Shown one piece after another: positions 1-5,772 of a DNA stretch of 8,235 nucleotides. The notes below the pieces were generated by a model that ran no database searches, was not told the origin of the DNA, and saw nothing but the letters and a program-made list of their open reading frames with translations. Made by a program: the position numbers and the translations under genes. Positions within the stretch are counted from its first letter, which is position 1; each line of letters opens with the position of its first letter. Origin of the DNA: Acidaminococcaceae bacterium UBA2453 (lineage in GTDB: Bacteria > Bacillota > Negativicutes > Acidaminococcales > Acidaminococcaceae); contig DDQB01000070.1 of NCBI GenBank assembly GCA_002342505.1, forward strand, positions 281 through 8,515, in the 5' to 3' direction.

Positions 1-438
1 CTCGGTTGGGACCACTGGATGTGTGAAGCCATCTGTGATTTGCATGTAGCTAACAAAGACGGCTCTTCTTCCGAGGATTGCCTGCACGAGACGTTCATTT
101 TCCGCCGTCGCAAGGACAAAAAACCCGGACTCCCCGATTGGGAACTGGTTCATTTCAATACATCGATCGCTACGGCTAAAATTTCGCCGGAAGAAATGCT
201 GGAGATTCAGCTTTCCAACAAGAGCCACAGGAACCCCCATTTATACGACGGCCTGACCGACCGTGAAAAGAAACTGGTCAAAATGATTCGCAGCGGGACC
301 CAGATCCGCGATATCGCCGCAAGCTTCGGTCTGGCGGAAATTACGATCAAGAAAGCCCTGGCTAAAATTTATCACAGATACAATGTGAAAAACCGCTCCC
401 GGTTATGCGCATACTTTGACGATCTGGAAAACAGCTGA
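1..438 (+). CDS. LuxR/GerE-type helix-turn-helix regulator, C-terminal part (5' end outside window)
   Basis: The reading frame is open from the first base and ends with TGA at 436-438, so 145 codons are visible. An ATG at 19 exists, but the bases before it show no ribosome binding site, so the gene most likely starts upstream of the window. The last third (about nt 253-417) reads as a LuxR/GerE DNA-binding domain. It begins LTDREKKLVKMIRSG, then has IRDIAASFGLAEITIKKALAKI as scaffold and recognition helices, and ends YNVKNRSRL, which matches the usual 'lgvknRteL' close of the family. The upstream part (charged, with FRRRKDKK and PDWELVHF) matches no domain I can name; it may be the end of a sensor or PAS-like region. 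The protein is therefore a probable transcription factor with unknown signal and targets. It is transcribed towards groEL and closed by its own terminator. Confidence 0.75.
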   Translation, partial: LGWDHWMCEAICDLHVANKDGSSSEDCLHETFIFRRRKDKKPGLPDWELVHFNTSIATAKISPEEMLEIQLSNKSHRNPHLYDGLTDREKKLVKMIRSGTQIRDIAASFGLAEITIKKALAKIYHRYNVKNRSRLCAYFDDLENS

Positions 439-450
439 TAAAACACTAAA

Positions 451-490
451 AAGCGACGGACTGCTATTGCAATCTGTCGCTTATTTTTTT
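451..490 (+). terminator. Intrinsic terminator of the LuxR-type regulator gene
   Basis: A 10-bp stem (AAGCGACGGA at 451-460 with TCTGTCGCTT at 473-482, one G-U pair) closes a 12-nt loop. It is followed by A and seven T (484-490). It lies 12 nt after the stop codon of the + strand regulator gene. The T run and the G-U pair both fit + strand transcription. Confidence 0.9.
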
Positions 491-534
491 ATCCACTTGG
501 ACGCTTCGTCGCCGCCGGATTTTTTATTCGCAAA

Positions 535-614
535 TTTAAGGAAGCGAGGATTAAATGAGATTGCGCGCTTACCCTGTATAAGCGTGCAGACGAATGAATC
601 AGCGCTTCCGTAAG
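535..614 (+). other. Nested inverted-repeat element, possible structured RNA
   Basis: This non-coding stretch between two terminators folds as a nested structure. The outer stem is GGAAGCG (540-546) with CGCTTCC (603-609). Next come a symmetric AG/AG internal loop and a GATT/AATC stem (549-552 with 597-600). The inner hairpin is GCGCGCTTA (563-571) with TAAGCGTGC (579-587), with one G-U pair. Weaker pairing extends outward (536-538 with 611-613). The wobble pairs are G-U when read on the + strand and would be A-C mismatches on the - strand, so a + strand RNA is favoured. No convincing promoter was seen at 491-534. The element could be a small RNA, a degenerate repeat, or simply intergenic structure. 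The remainder of 439-668 holds only the two terminators. Confidence 0.35.
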
Positions 615-619
615 CATTT

Positions 620-651
620 AAAAACGGCAGACTGCATAGCAGTCTGCCGTT
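620..651 (-). terminator. groESL operon intrinsic terminator
   Basis: A perfect 13-bp stem (AACGGCAGACTGC at 623-635 with GCAGTCTGCCGTT at 639-651) closes a 3-nt loop. On the - strand it ends in a run of five T (620-624). It lies 17 nt after the groEL stop codon. On the + strand the bases that follow are AT-rich (TTAATTATT), so it may also stop transcription coming from the left. Confidence 0.88.
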
Positions 652-668
652 AATTATTCAGCCTTGCA

Positions 669-2291
669 TTACATCATGCCGGGCATTCCTCCGGGAGGCA
701 TAGGAGGCATTGCCGGTTTCGGTTCCGGTTTGTCGGCTACCAGGGTTTCGGTGGTCAGTACCATCGCCGCGATAGAAGCCGCGTTCTGCAGCGCGCTGCG
801 GGTAACTTTGGTCGGATCCACGATACCGGAAGCGATCATGTCAACATATTTTTCATTCAGCGCGTCAAAGCCAACGCCCTTCTTGGAATGTTTGATCTTG
901 TCAACGATAACGGCGCCTTCCAGACCTGCGTTATGGGCAATCTGACGAACCGGTTCTTCAATAGCGCGACGAACGATCATCACGCCGGTCTTCTCGTCGC
1001 CAACCGCTTTTACTTTATCCAGAACAGACTGTGCTTCCAACAGCGCGGTTCCGCCGCCGGGTACGATGCCTTCGGCAACTGCAGCGCGGGTAGCGTTCAG
1101 CGCGTCTTCGATGCGCAGTTTCTTTTCTTTCAGTTCTACTTCGGTCGCAGCGCCAACTTTGATTACCGCTACGCCGCCGGCCAGTTTTGCCAGACGTTCC
1201 TGCAGTTTTTCTTTATCAAACTGGGAAGTGGTGTCCGGAATCTGGGCTTTGATCTGCTCTACGCGGGCTTTGATCTCCGCTTTTTTGCCGCCGCCGTCAA
1301 CGATGGTGGTCAGTTCTTTGCTTACGCGAACCTGGCCTGCGCTGCCCAGATCTTCCATGGAAGCGCTGTCCAGCTTACGGCCCATTTCTTCGCTGATCAC
1401 GTTCGCGCCGGTAAGGATCGCGATATCCTGCAGCATAGCCTTACGACGGTCGCCGAAGCCAGGAGCTTTTACGGCAACAGCCTTGAAGGTGCCGCGCAGT
1501 TTGTTGACAACCAGTGTCGCCAGCGCTTCGCCTTCTACGTCTTCTGCGATGATAAGCAGCTCGCGGCCGGCCTGTACTACTTTTTCCAATACCGGCATGA
1601 TGTCCTGGATCACATTGATCTTGCGGTCAGTGATCAGAACCAGCGGATTGTTCATAACAGCTTCCATCTTTTCCGCGTCGGTGGCCATGTACGGGGAAAT
1701 GTAACCGCGGTCGAACTGCATGCCTTCCACTGTTTCCAGATGGGTTTCCATGGTCTTGGATTCTTCCACGGTGATAACGCCGTCGTCGCCGACTTTTTCC
1801 ATTGCGTCGGCAATCAGGCCGCCGATCTCTTCGTCGCCTGCGGAAATGGAAGCAACCTGTGCTTTCGCTTCTTTGGTAACTACCTTCTTGGAAGATTTCT
1901 TCAGAGCTTCCACAACTGCGTCAACAGCCGTTTTGATGCCTTTTTTCAGAATCATGGGGTTAGCGCCAGCCGCTACGTTCTTCATGCCTTCATGAATCAT
2001 AGCCTGTGCCAGCAGGGTAGCGGTGGTGGTGCCATCGCCGGCCACATCGTTGGTTTTGGTTGCAACTTCTTTTACCAGCTGGGCGCCCATATTTTCAAAG
2101 GGATCTTCCAGTTCGATATCACGGGCGATGGTCACGCCGTCGTTGGTGATGGTGGGAGCGCCGAATTTTTTATCTAATACTACGTTGCGGCCTTTCGGTC
2201 CCAGGGTAACTTTTACTGCATCAGCCAGTGCGTCAACGCCGCGTTCCAAACTGCGGCGGGCTTCTTCATTAAACAGAATCTCTTTAGCCAT
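669..2291 (-). CDS. groEL: Chaperonin GroEL (Hsp60, 60 kDa subunit)
   Basis: This is the cytosolic chaperonin subunit. It assembles into a double heptameric ring that folds client proteins in an ATP-driven cycle, capped by GroES. The 540-residue length is normal for the family. Visible signatures are TLGPKGRNVVLD at 29-40, the nucleotide loop DVAGDGTTTATLL at 82-94, the apical-domain stretch KAPGFGDRRKAMLQDIA at 275-291, and the intermediate-domain IEDALNATRAAVAEGIVPGGG at 394-414. In that last motif D396 corresponds to the ATPase aspartate (D398 in E. coli). The C-terminus is a Pro/Gly/Met-rich flexible tail (residues 522-540), a proline-rich version of the usual GGM repeat. The ATG start has an AAGGAG Shine-Dalgarno 9 nt upstream. 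It is the second gene of groESL, 124 nt after groES, and is presumably under the CIRCE operator upstream of groES. Nothing suggests loss of function. Confidence 0.99.
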   Translation of the reverse strand: MAKEILFNEEARRSLERGVDALADAVKVTLGPKGRNVVLDKKFGAPTITNDGVTIARDIELEDPFENMGAQLVKEVATKTNDVAGDGTTTATLLAQAMIHEGMKNVAAGANPMILKKGIKTAVDAVVEALKKSSKKVVTKEAKAQVASISAGDEEIGGLIADAMEKVGDDGVITVEESKTMETHLETVEGMQFDRGYISPYMATDAEKMEAVMNNPLVLITDRKINVIQDIMPVLEKVVQAGRELLIIAEDVEGEALATLVVNKLRGTFKAVAVKAPGFGDRRKAMLQDIAILTGANVISEEMGRKLDSASMEDLGSAGQVRVSKELTTIVDGGGKKAEIKARVEQIKAQIPDTTSQFDKEKLQERLAKLAGGVAVIKVGAATEVELKEKKLRIEDALNATRAAVAEGIVPGGGTALLEAQSVLDKVKAVGDEKTGVMIVRRAIEEPVRQIAHNAGLEGAVIVDKIKHSKKGVGFDALNEKYVDMIASGIVDPTKVTRSALQNAASIAAMVLTTETLVADKPEPKPAMPPMPPGGMPGMM

Positions 2292-2334
2292 TTCGATTAT
2301 CTCCTTTATGTTCTGATTTTTTTCGCAATCCTGC

Positions 2335-2401
2335 GCTGCAAATTTTTATCGCAAGAACTTTATAAATTCTTTCAGCAACCTGTTTCCAAAAATTTTGCAG
2401 C
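2335..2401 (-). other. Intercistronic stem-loop between groES and groEL
   Basis: The 124-nt spacer can fold into a two-level stem-loop in the - strand mRNA. The outer stem has 13 bp (2335-2347 with 2388-2401, one bulged base). The inner hairpin has 7 bp (2354-2360 with 2364-2370, 3-nt loop, one wobble). The wobble is U-G only in the - strand RNA. The fold ends 43 nt before the groEL start and leaves its ribosome binding site free. It is not followed by a proper T run next to the stem, so I do not read it as a terminator. mRNA processing or stability control is a possibility, not shown. Confidence 0.45.
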
Positions 2402-2415
2402 TTTCTTACGGAAGA

Positions 2416-2721
2416 TTATTTTTTCTTTTTGGGTTCCGGTTCAACCACTGCCAGAATGTCGCGTTCTGCCAGGATCAGCAGCTCTTCGCCTTCGTATTTA
2501 ACCGTGGTGCCGCAGTATTTTGCGAATACGATGGAATCGCCGACTTTCAGATCGATAGGGATCCGTTTGCCGTCAACGACAGCGCCGTTACCAACGGCCA
2601 GTACCGTGCCCTGCATGGGTTTTTCTTTAGAAGCCGTATCCGGAATGAAGATACCGCTTTTTGTTTTTTCCTCAACCGCGTCTGCCCTTACAACTACATT
2701 TGCGCCTAATGGTCTTAACAT
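2416..2721 (-). CDS. groES: Co-chaperonin GroES (10 kDa subunit)
   Basis: This is the heptameric lid of the GroEL folding chamber in the cytosol. The protein has 101 residues, slightly longer than the common 94-97. The start MLRPLG, the mobile loop EEKTKSGIFIPDTASKEKP (17-35) with its hydrophobic GroEL-contact residues IFI, the GTVLAVGNG turn (38-46), and the closing KYEGEELLILAERDILAVVE (75-94) are all family features. Two oddities are visible. The usually conserved 'GDRV' after the N-terminal PL is GANV here (residues 6-9). The chain also continues past the normal end with a charged tail PEPKKKK (95-101). The start codon is ATG, with a modest AAAGGGG ribosome binding site 9 nt upstream. It is the first gene of groESL and lies behind an unusually long leader that starts at the CIRCE operator. 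Confidence 0.98.
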   Translation of the reverse strand: MLRPLGANVVVRADAVEEKTKSGIFIPDTASKEKPMQGTVLAVGNGAVVDGKRIPIDLKVGDSIVFAKYCGTTVKYEGEELLILAERDILAVVEPEPKKKK

Positions 2722-2930
2722 TACTTATGTCCCCTTTCTAATTTGCGGAAGCGTAATCATATTTTGTATGCTTCCAAATCATTGTGAGAGTTACAGCAAA
2801 CAGTATCCGGAATACATCCATCGCCTGCGCGCCTGCCGTTGGATTTCATGAAACGGATCCAACCGAAACGGTACGGAACAATGACAAATCCTTTTTCCGT
2901 TTGCTAAATTTAAAACAGTTTTGCAAATCG
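2722..2930 (-). other. Long structured 5' leader of groES
   Basis: About 210 nt separate the CIRCE operator from the groES start codon, and I see no gene and no better promoter in it. Read as - strand RNA it contains three local hairpins. They are 2873-2878 with 2895-2900 (6 bp), 2838-2844 with 2857-2863 (7 bp), and 2741-2752 with 2770-2779 (10 bp with a two-base bulge). The last ends only a few bases before the AAAGGGG ribosome binding site at about 2731-2737. The role is unknown; it may affect mRNA stability or translation during stress. Confidence 0.5.
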
Positions 2931-2957
2931 TTAGCACTCAAAATCATTGAGTGCCAA
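2931..2957 (-). promoter_or_regulatory. CIRCE operator (HrcA binding site)
   Basis: The sequence reads TTAGCACTC, a 9-base spacer, then GAGTGCCAA. It matches the CIRCE consensus TTAGCACTC-N9-GAGTGCTAA with a single mismatch (C for T in the second arm). It lies just downstream of the predicted transcription start of groESL, the usual place for this operator. Repression by HrcA with release on heat shock is therefore expected. The hrcA gene itself is not in the window. Confidence 0.95.
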
Positions 2958-2969
2958 CGTTCAATTATC

Positions 2970-2997
2970 ATTATAGCCATATCTATAAAAAAAGCAA
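2970..2997 (-). promoter_or_regulatory. Sigma-A type promoter of groESL
   Basis: On the - strand the -35 is TTGCTT (2992-2997), the spacer is 16 nt, and the -10 is a perfect TATAAT (2970-2975). This places the start site near 2963, a few bases before the CIRCE operator, the standard arrangement for HrcA-controlled groESL. An alternative -35 (TTGACT, further upstream) has a spacer that is too long. Confidence 0.8.
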
Positions 2998-3009
2998 TAG
3001 TCAAAATGA

Positions 3010-3075
3010 CAAATTTTGTTGATTTTACAATTTTTTCATAGTTTTTTTCAAAATCGACAGTTTTTTTGAAAAAAA
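3010..3075 (-). promoter_or_regulatory. Phased A/T-tract region upstream of groESL promoter
   Basis: T tracts sit at 3014-3017, 3023-3026, 3031-3036, 3042-3048 and 3061-3067. Their centres are about 9 to 11 bases apart, with one double step. Such spacing is known to give intrinsic DNA curvature, and AT-rich sequence upstream of -35 can act as an UP element. The effect here is inferred from spacing only. Confidence 0.35.
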
Positions 3076-3080
3076 GAAGG

Positions 3081-3130
3081 ATAAAAATAAAAAATCACAG
3101 GTATTTTTTTATTTTTTACCTGTGATTTTT
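3081..3130 (-). terminator. Intrinsic terminator of the amidase-tsaD operon
   Basis: A perfect 14-bp stem (3090-3103 with 3117-3130), with core TCACAGGTA/TACCTGTGA, closes a T/A-rich 13-nt loop. On the - strand it is followed by a T-rich run (TTATTTTTAT) and preceded by A-rich sequence. It ends the transcript 125 nt after the tsaD stop. Bases 3131-3255 between stop and terminator hold no gene, only a weak 6-bp hairpin (3223-3228 with 3241-3246). Confidence 0.85.
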
Positions 3131-3255
3131 AAAAAATCTTGTTTTTTCCGTTTTTTGATTTTGACTTTTTGTCTTTATGGCATTCCATCTTTTTTGCTGA
3201 CAGGAATTCCATGAACGCTGCCACGGTTCGCCGATGCAAAAACCGTCCTGCGCTG

Positions 3256-4272
3256 TCACCCTAACTTCAGAGCCGGAACCGCATTCAGGTTCCAGGGGCT
3301 CGTCACCCCTGCCTGGTACATGTAATAGCCGCGGCAGGCGATCATCACCGCATTGTCCGTGCATAAGATTTTTGTGGGATGCACCAGTCGCGCGCCGGCT
3401 TTTTCCGCTGCGGCCGCCAGTTTTTCCTGCAGGGTTTTATTGGCAGAGACGCCGCCCGCCAGTACGATTTCTTTCAACCCGGTCGCTTTGATGGCCAGCA
3501 CGCTTTTCTGTACCAGCACATCCGTCACCGCCTCCTGGAACGAAGCTGCCACATCGGCTTTATTCACGGTCCGCCGGGCCTGTTCTTCATTGTGCAGGTA
3601 GTTGATGACCGCCGACTTCATCCCGCTGAAACTGAACTGGAAAGGATCGTCCAGCATGGCGCGGGGAAAATCAATCGCTTTGGGATCTCCCTGCAGCGCC
3701 AGCTTTTCAATTTCCGGCCCGCCGGGATAGGGCATCCCCATGACCCGCGCAATTTTATCGAAGGCTTCCCCCGCCGCGTCGTCCCGGGTCTGTCCCAACA
3801 TTTCAAAACTGTTGTACCCGGTCACCTTTAACAGCGCCGTGTGCCCGCCGGATACCACCAGCGCCAGAAACGGCGGTTCCAGTTCTTTGTCATTCAGAAA
3901 ATTGGCAAACACGTGCCCTTCCAGATGGTTGACGCCGATCAGCGGTTTGCCTGTGGCCCAGGCCAGCGCCTTTGCGGCAGACAGTCCCACCAGCAGCGCT
4001 CCTACCAGGCCTGGGCCGTAGGTCACCGCCACCGCGTCGATCTGCTCCAGCGTGACCTGTGCTTCATCCAGCGCCGCGTCAATGACCGGCAGAATATGTT
4101 CAATATGTTTGCGGGACGCAATTTCCGGCACCACGCCCCCAAACTTGCGGTGGATCGCTATCTGGGAGGAAATGATATTGCTCAATACATCCCGTCCGTT
4201 TTTTACAACAGAAGCAGCCGTTTCATCACAGCTGCTTTCAATTCCCAAAATAAAAATATCTTTGTGTTCCAT
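3256..4272 (-). CDS. tsaD: tRNA N6-adenosine threonylcarbamoyltransferase TsaD
   Basis: TsaD is the catalytic subunit that moves threonylcarbamoyl from threonylcarbamoyl-AMP to N6 of A37 in tRNAs reading ANN codons, acting in complex with TsaB and TsaE. The 338-residue protein has the full Kae1/TsaD/Qri7 pattern. This includes GIESSCDETAAS at 10-21, the metal-binding NHLEGH (H116 and H120), the ASKHA nucleotide-binding motifs SGGHT (141-145) and GGVSAN (273-278), and the third metal ligand in CTDNA (D306). No domain is missing. The ATG start fits the family N-terminus, though its ribosome binding site is weak (AGGA about 14 nt upstream). It is the last gene of the operon, 27 nt after rimI, and is followed by a terminator. 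Older annotations call this family O-sialoglycoprotein endopeptidase (gcp). Confidence 0.98.
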   Translation of the reverse strand: MEHKDIFILGIESSCDETAASVVKNGRDVLSNIISSQIAIHRKFGGVVPEIASRKHIEHILPVIDAALDEAQVTLEQIDAVAVTYGPGLVGALLVGLSAAKALAWATGKPLIGVNHLEGHVFANFLNDKELEPPFLALVVSGGHTALLKVTGYNSFEMLGQTRDDAAGEAFDKIARVMGMPYPGGPEIEKLALQGDPKAIDFPRAMLDDPFQFSFSGMKSAVINYLHNEEQARRTVNKADVAASFQEAVTDVLVQKSVLAIKATGLKEIVLAGGVSANKTLQEKLAAAAEKAGARLVHPTKILCTDNAVMIACRGYYMYQAGVTSPWNLNAVPALKLG

Positions 4273-4299
4273 GATTATAATTACGATCCTGAAAACATA

Positions 4300-5040
4300 T
4301 TACGGTTCAAGCCTCATCCAATCAAAATCGTTTCCGTCAAATATTTTTCTTTCTTCCAGTTCTTCCTCGGGGAATTCCAGCCACATGATAACCGCGCCTT
4401 CATGCGTATCAGCATAGTAGCGGGGCCTTACCCCTTTAGAAACAAAACCTTTTCGTTGATACATGTCTTGCGCTGTTATATTACTCTCCCGCACTTCCAG
4501 CGTCATAGCGTCGGCTCCTGCAATCAGCGCCTGCCAATGGAGCTCATCCATCAGAAGCGATCCCATACCCAGGCGGCGCAGCTCTTCCTGCACCGCGATC
4601 CGCATGACCTGCGCTTCATCCGCTACGACCCAGATGCCGGCATACCCTGCAATGTGGCCTTCCACTTTCGCCACGATCCAGCGGGACACAGGCATCTGCA
4701 GTTCCCGTTCCCAGGTATCCCGCTTCCAGGGGTCGGGGAAGGCTTTCCGGTCCAGTTCCATGATCTGCGGCAAATCTTCCTCTTTACAAAGACGAAGCGT
4801 CACCGCACCCCATAAATACCGTTTCCCCGCAGGAGATCTGGGAGGTAATTCTGTTCCTTCAAAAATATCCTCAACCCCCGCCTGCATATTCTGTTCAATT
4901 ATTTGCTGGTTTTTCCACTGCGGATTCGAACAGTTCCACAGCGGCTCCAACTCAAACTGATCCCAAAAACTTTCGCTGCTTTGCGCTTCTTCCGGCGCCT
5001 CTGCTTCTTCTGCTGCCTTGATCTCTTTCACGTCCTGCAT
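4300..5040 (-). CDS. rimI: RimI-type N-alpha acetyltransferase (GNAT) with long N-terminal extension
   Basis: Residues about 79-224 form a GNAT acetyltransferase of the RimI type, the enzyme that acetylates the N-terminus of ribosomal protein bS18 in E. coli. It opens with VTLRLCKEEDLPQIMELDRKAFPDPW. The acetyl-CoA loop is RRLGMG at 155-160, preceded by VMRIAV. The catalytic-side segment LEVRESNITAQDMYQRKGF (181-199) and the RPRYY close (205-209) are also present. The protein has 246 residues, against roughly 150 for ordinary RimI. The excess is about 77 N-terminal residues, acidic at first (AAEEAEAPEEAQ) and then Trp/Gln-rich, plus a short acidic C-terminal tail. The extension matches no family I know. 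The ATG start at 5040 has only a weak AGAAG ribosome binding site, and internal ATG codons have none. It lies between tsaB (30 nt upstream) and tsaD, a common arrangement. The substrate in this organism is inferred. Confidence 0.9.
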   Translation of the reverse strand: MQDVKEIKAAEEAEAPEEAQSSESFWDQFELEPLWNCSNPQWKNQQIIEQNMQAGVEDIFEGTELPPRSPAGKRYLWGAVTLRLCKEEDLPQIMELDRKAFPDPWKRDTWERELQMPVSRWIVAKVEGHIAGYAGIWVVADEAQVMRIAVQEELRRLGMGSLLMDELHWQALIAGADAMTLEVRESNITAQDMYQRKGFVSKGVRPRYYADTHEGAVIMWLEFPEEELEERKIFDGNDFDWMRLEP

Positions 5041-5070
5041 AAAATAGCATCTTCTTTCAAAATTTTAATT

Positions 5071-5772
5071 TTACCCTTTCTTTTCTTCGGGATGGCGTTT
5101 GTCCCACAATTCTTCCGCTTCCGATTTGCGGATATAATACGGACGCAGGGAAAAGACACCCTCTCCCTCCAGCGCGTCTATTTTCTCCGCCGCCAACGCT
5201 ACAGACGACGCTTTCGGCAGACGCAACGGATCCGGCGCAACGGAAATTCCGGCAGGCAGAACCCGCTGCTTCAGTTTATGGCACTCGCCCATCAGCATAA
5301 CAGGTGTTCCAAACGATTGCAACTGCTGCAGAAGCGCGTCCGCGTCCACCATCTCCACCGGCTGCAATGTTTGCAGTTCCCCGCCTTTCCACGCGTAAAA
5401 CGCCGTATAGAAGTTACCTTTCTGCGCATCCAGGACCGGCGCCAGCGTAACTCCTTCCACCGGAATATTATAAGCCATGGCTTCTAGCGTATTGACACCG
5501 CAGATCCCGCAATGCCACGCATAGGCCATGGCCTCCGCCGCCGCCAGCCCGATCCGCAGTCCCGTAAAGGAACCCGGCCCGATGCTGACCGCGATCCGGT
5601 CTGTCCCTTCTTTTTTAATCCCGGTACGGGCAAACATCTGGTCCAGCTGGGGCATCAGCCCTTCCGAATGGGTCAGCCCATTGGAAACACTGTATTCCGC
5701 CAGTATCTGGCCGTCCCGTACCAGTCCAACTGTACAAACTCCTGTCGCCGTGTCAAGCGCCAGCGTTAACAT
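5071..5772 (-). CDS. tsaB: tRNA threonylcarbamoyladenosine biosynthesis protein TsaB
   Basis: TsaB is the inactive TsaD paralogue that dimerises with TsaD and is required for t6A37 formation. The 233 residues start with the ASKHA-fold signature LTLALDTATGVCTVGLV. They contain the family motifs THSEGLMP (34-41), IAVSIGPGSFTGLRIGL (60-76, with the central GPGSFTG) and LAPVLDAQKGNFYTAFY. The C-terminal domain is complete and ends in a charged tail. The ATG start lies inside the 3' end of tsaE (20-nt overlap, different frame), with an AGGGAAG ribosome binding site 9 nt upstream. The two proteins are therefore probably translationally coupled, which fits their membership of one complex. Confidence 0.97.
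   Translation of the reverse strand: MLTLALDTATGVCTVGLVRDGQILAEYSVSNGLTHSEGLMPQLDQMFARTGIKKEGTDRIAVSIGPGSFTGLRIGLAAAEAMAYAWHCGICGVNTLEAMAYNIPVEGVTLAPVLDAQKGNFYTAFYAWKGGELQTLQPVEMVDADALLQQLQSFGTPVMLMGECHKLKQRVLPAGISVAPDPLRLPKASSVALAAEKIDALEGEGVFSLRPYYIRKSEAEELWDKRHPEEKKG

Noticed and set aside
555..581. Eight-codon open frame with GAGG 6 nt upstream, inside the structured element
   Set aside because: It is too short to support. It overlaps the inner hairpin and has no downstream gene on the same strand to act as leader for.
888..2177. A 429-codon open frame on the + strand opposite groEL
   Set aside because: It is a shadow of the highly biased groEL codon use: no ribosome binding site, a Phe/His/Gln-rich non-protein-like composition, and fully antisense to a certain gene.
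3116..3364. An 82-codon open frame on the - strand overlapping the tsaD 3' end and the terminator
   Set aside because: It runs through the operon terminator stem, is Lys/Arg-rich in its tail from AT-rich DNA, and overlaps tsaD in another frame. tsaD ends at its normal length.
3841..4815. A 324-codon open frame on the + strand opposite tsaD and rimI
   Set aside because: It spans two well-supported genes and the gap between them, has an implausible composition, and has no start signal.
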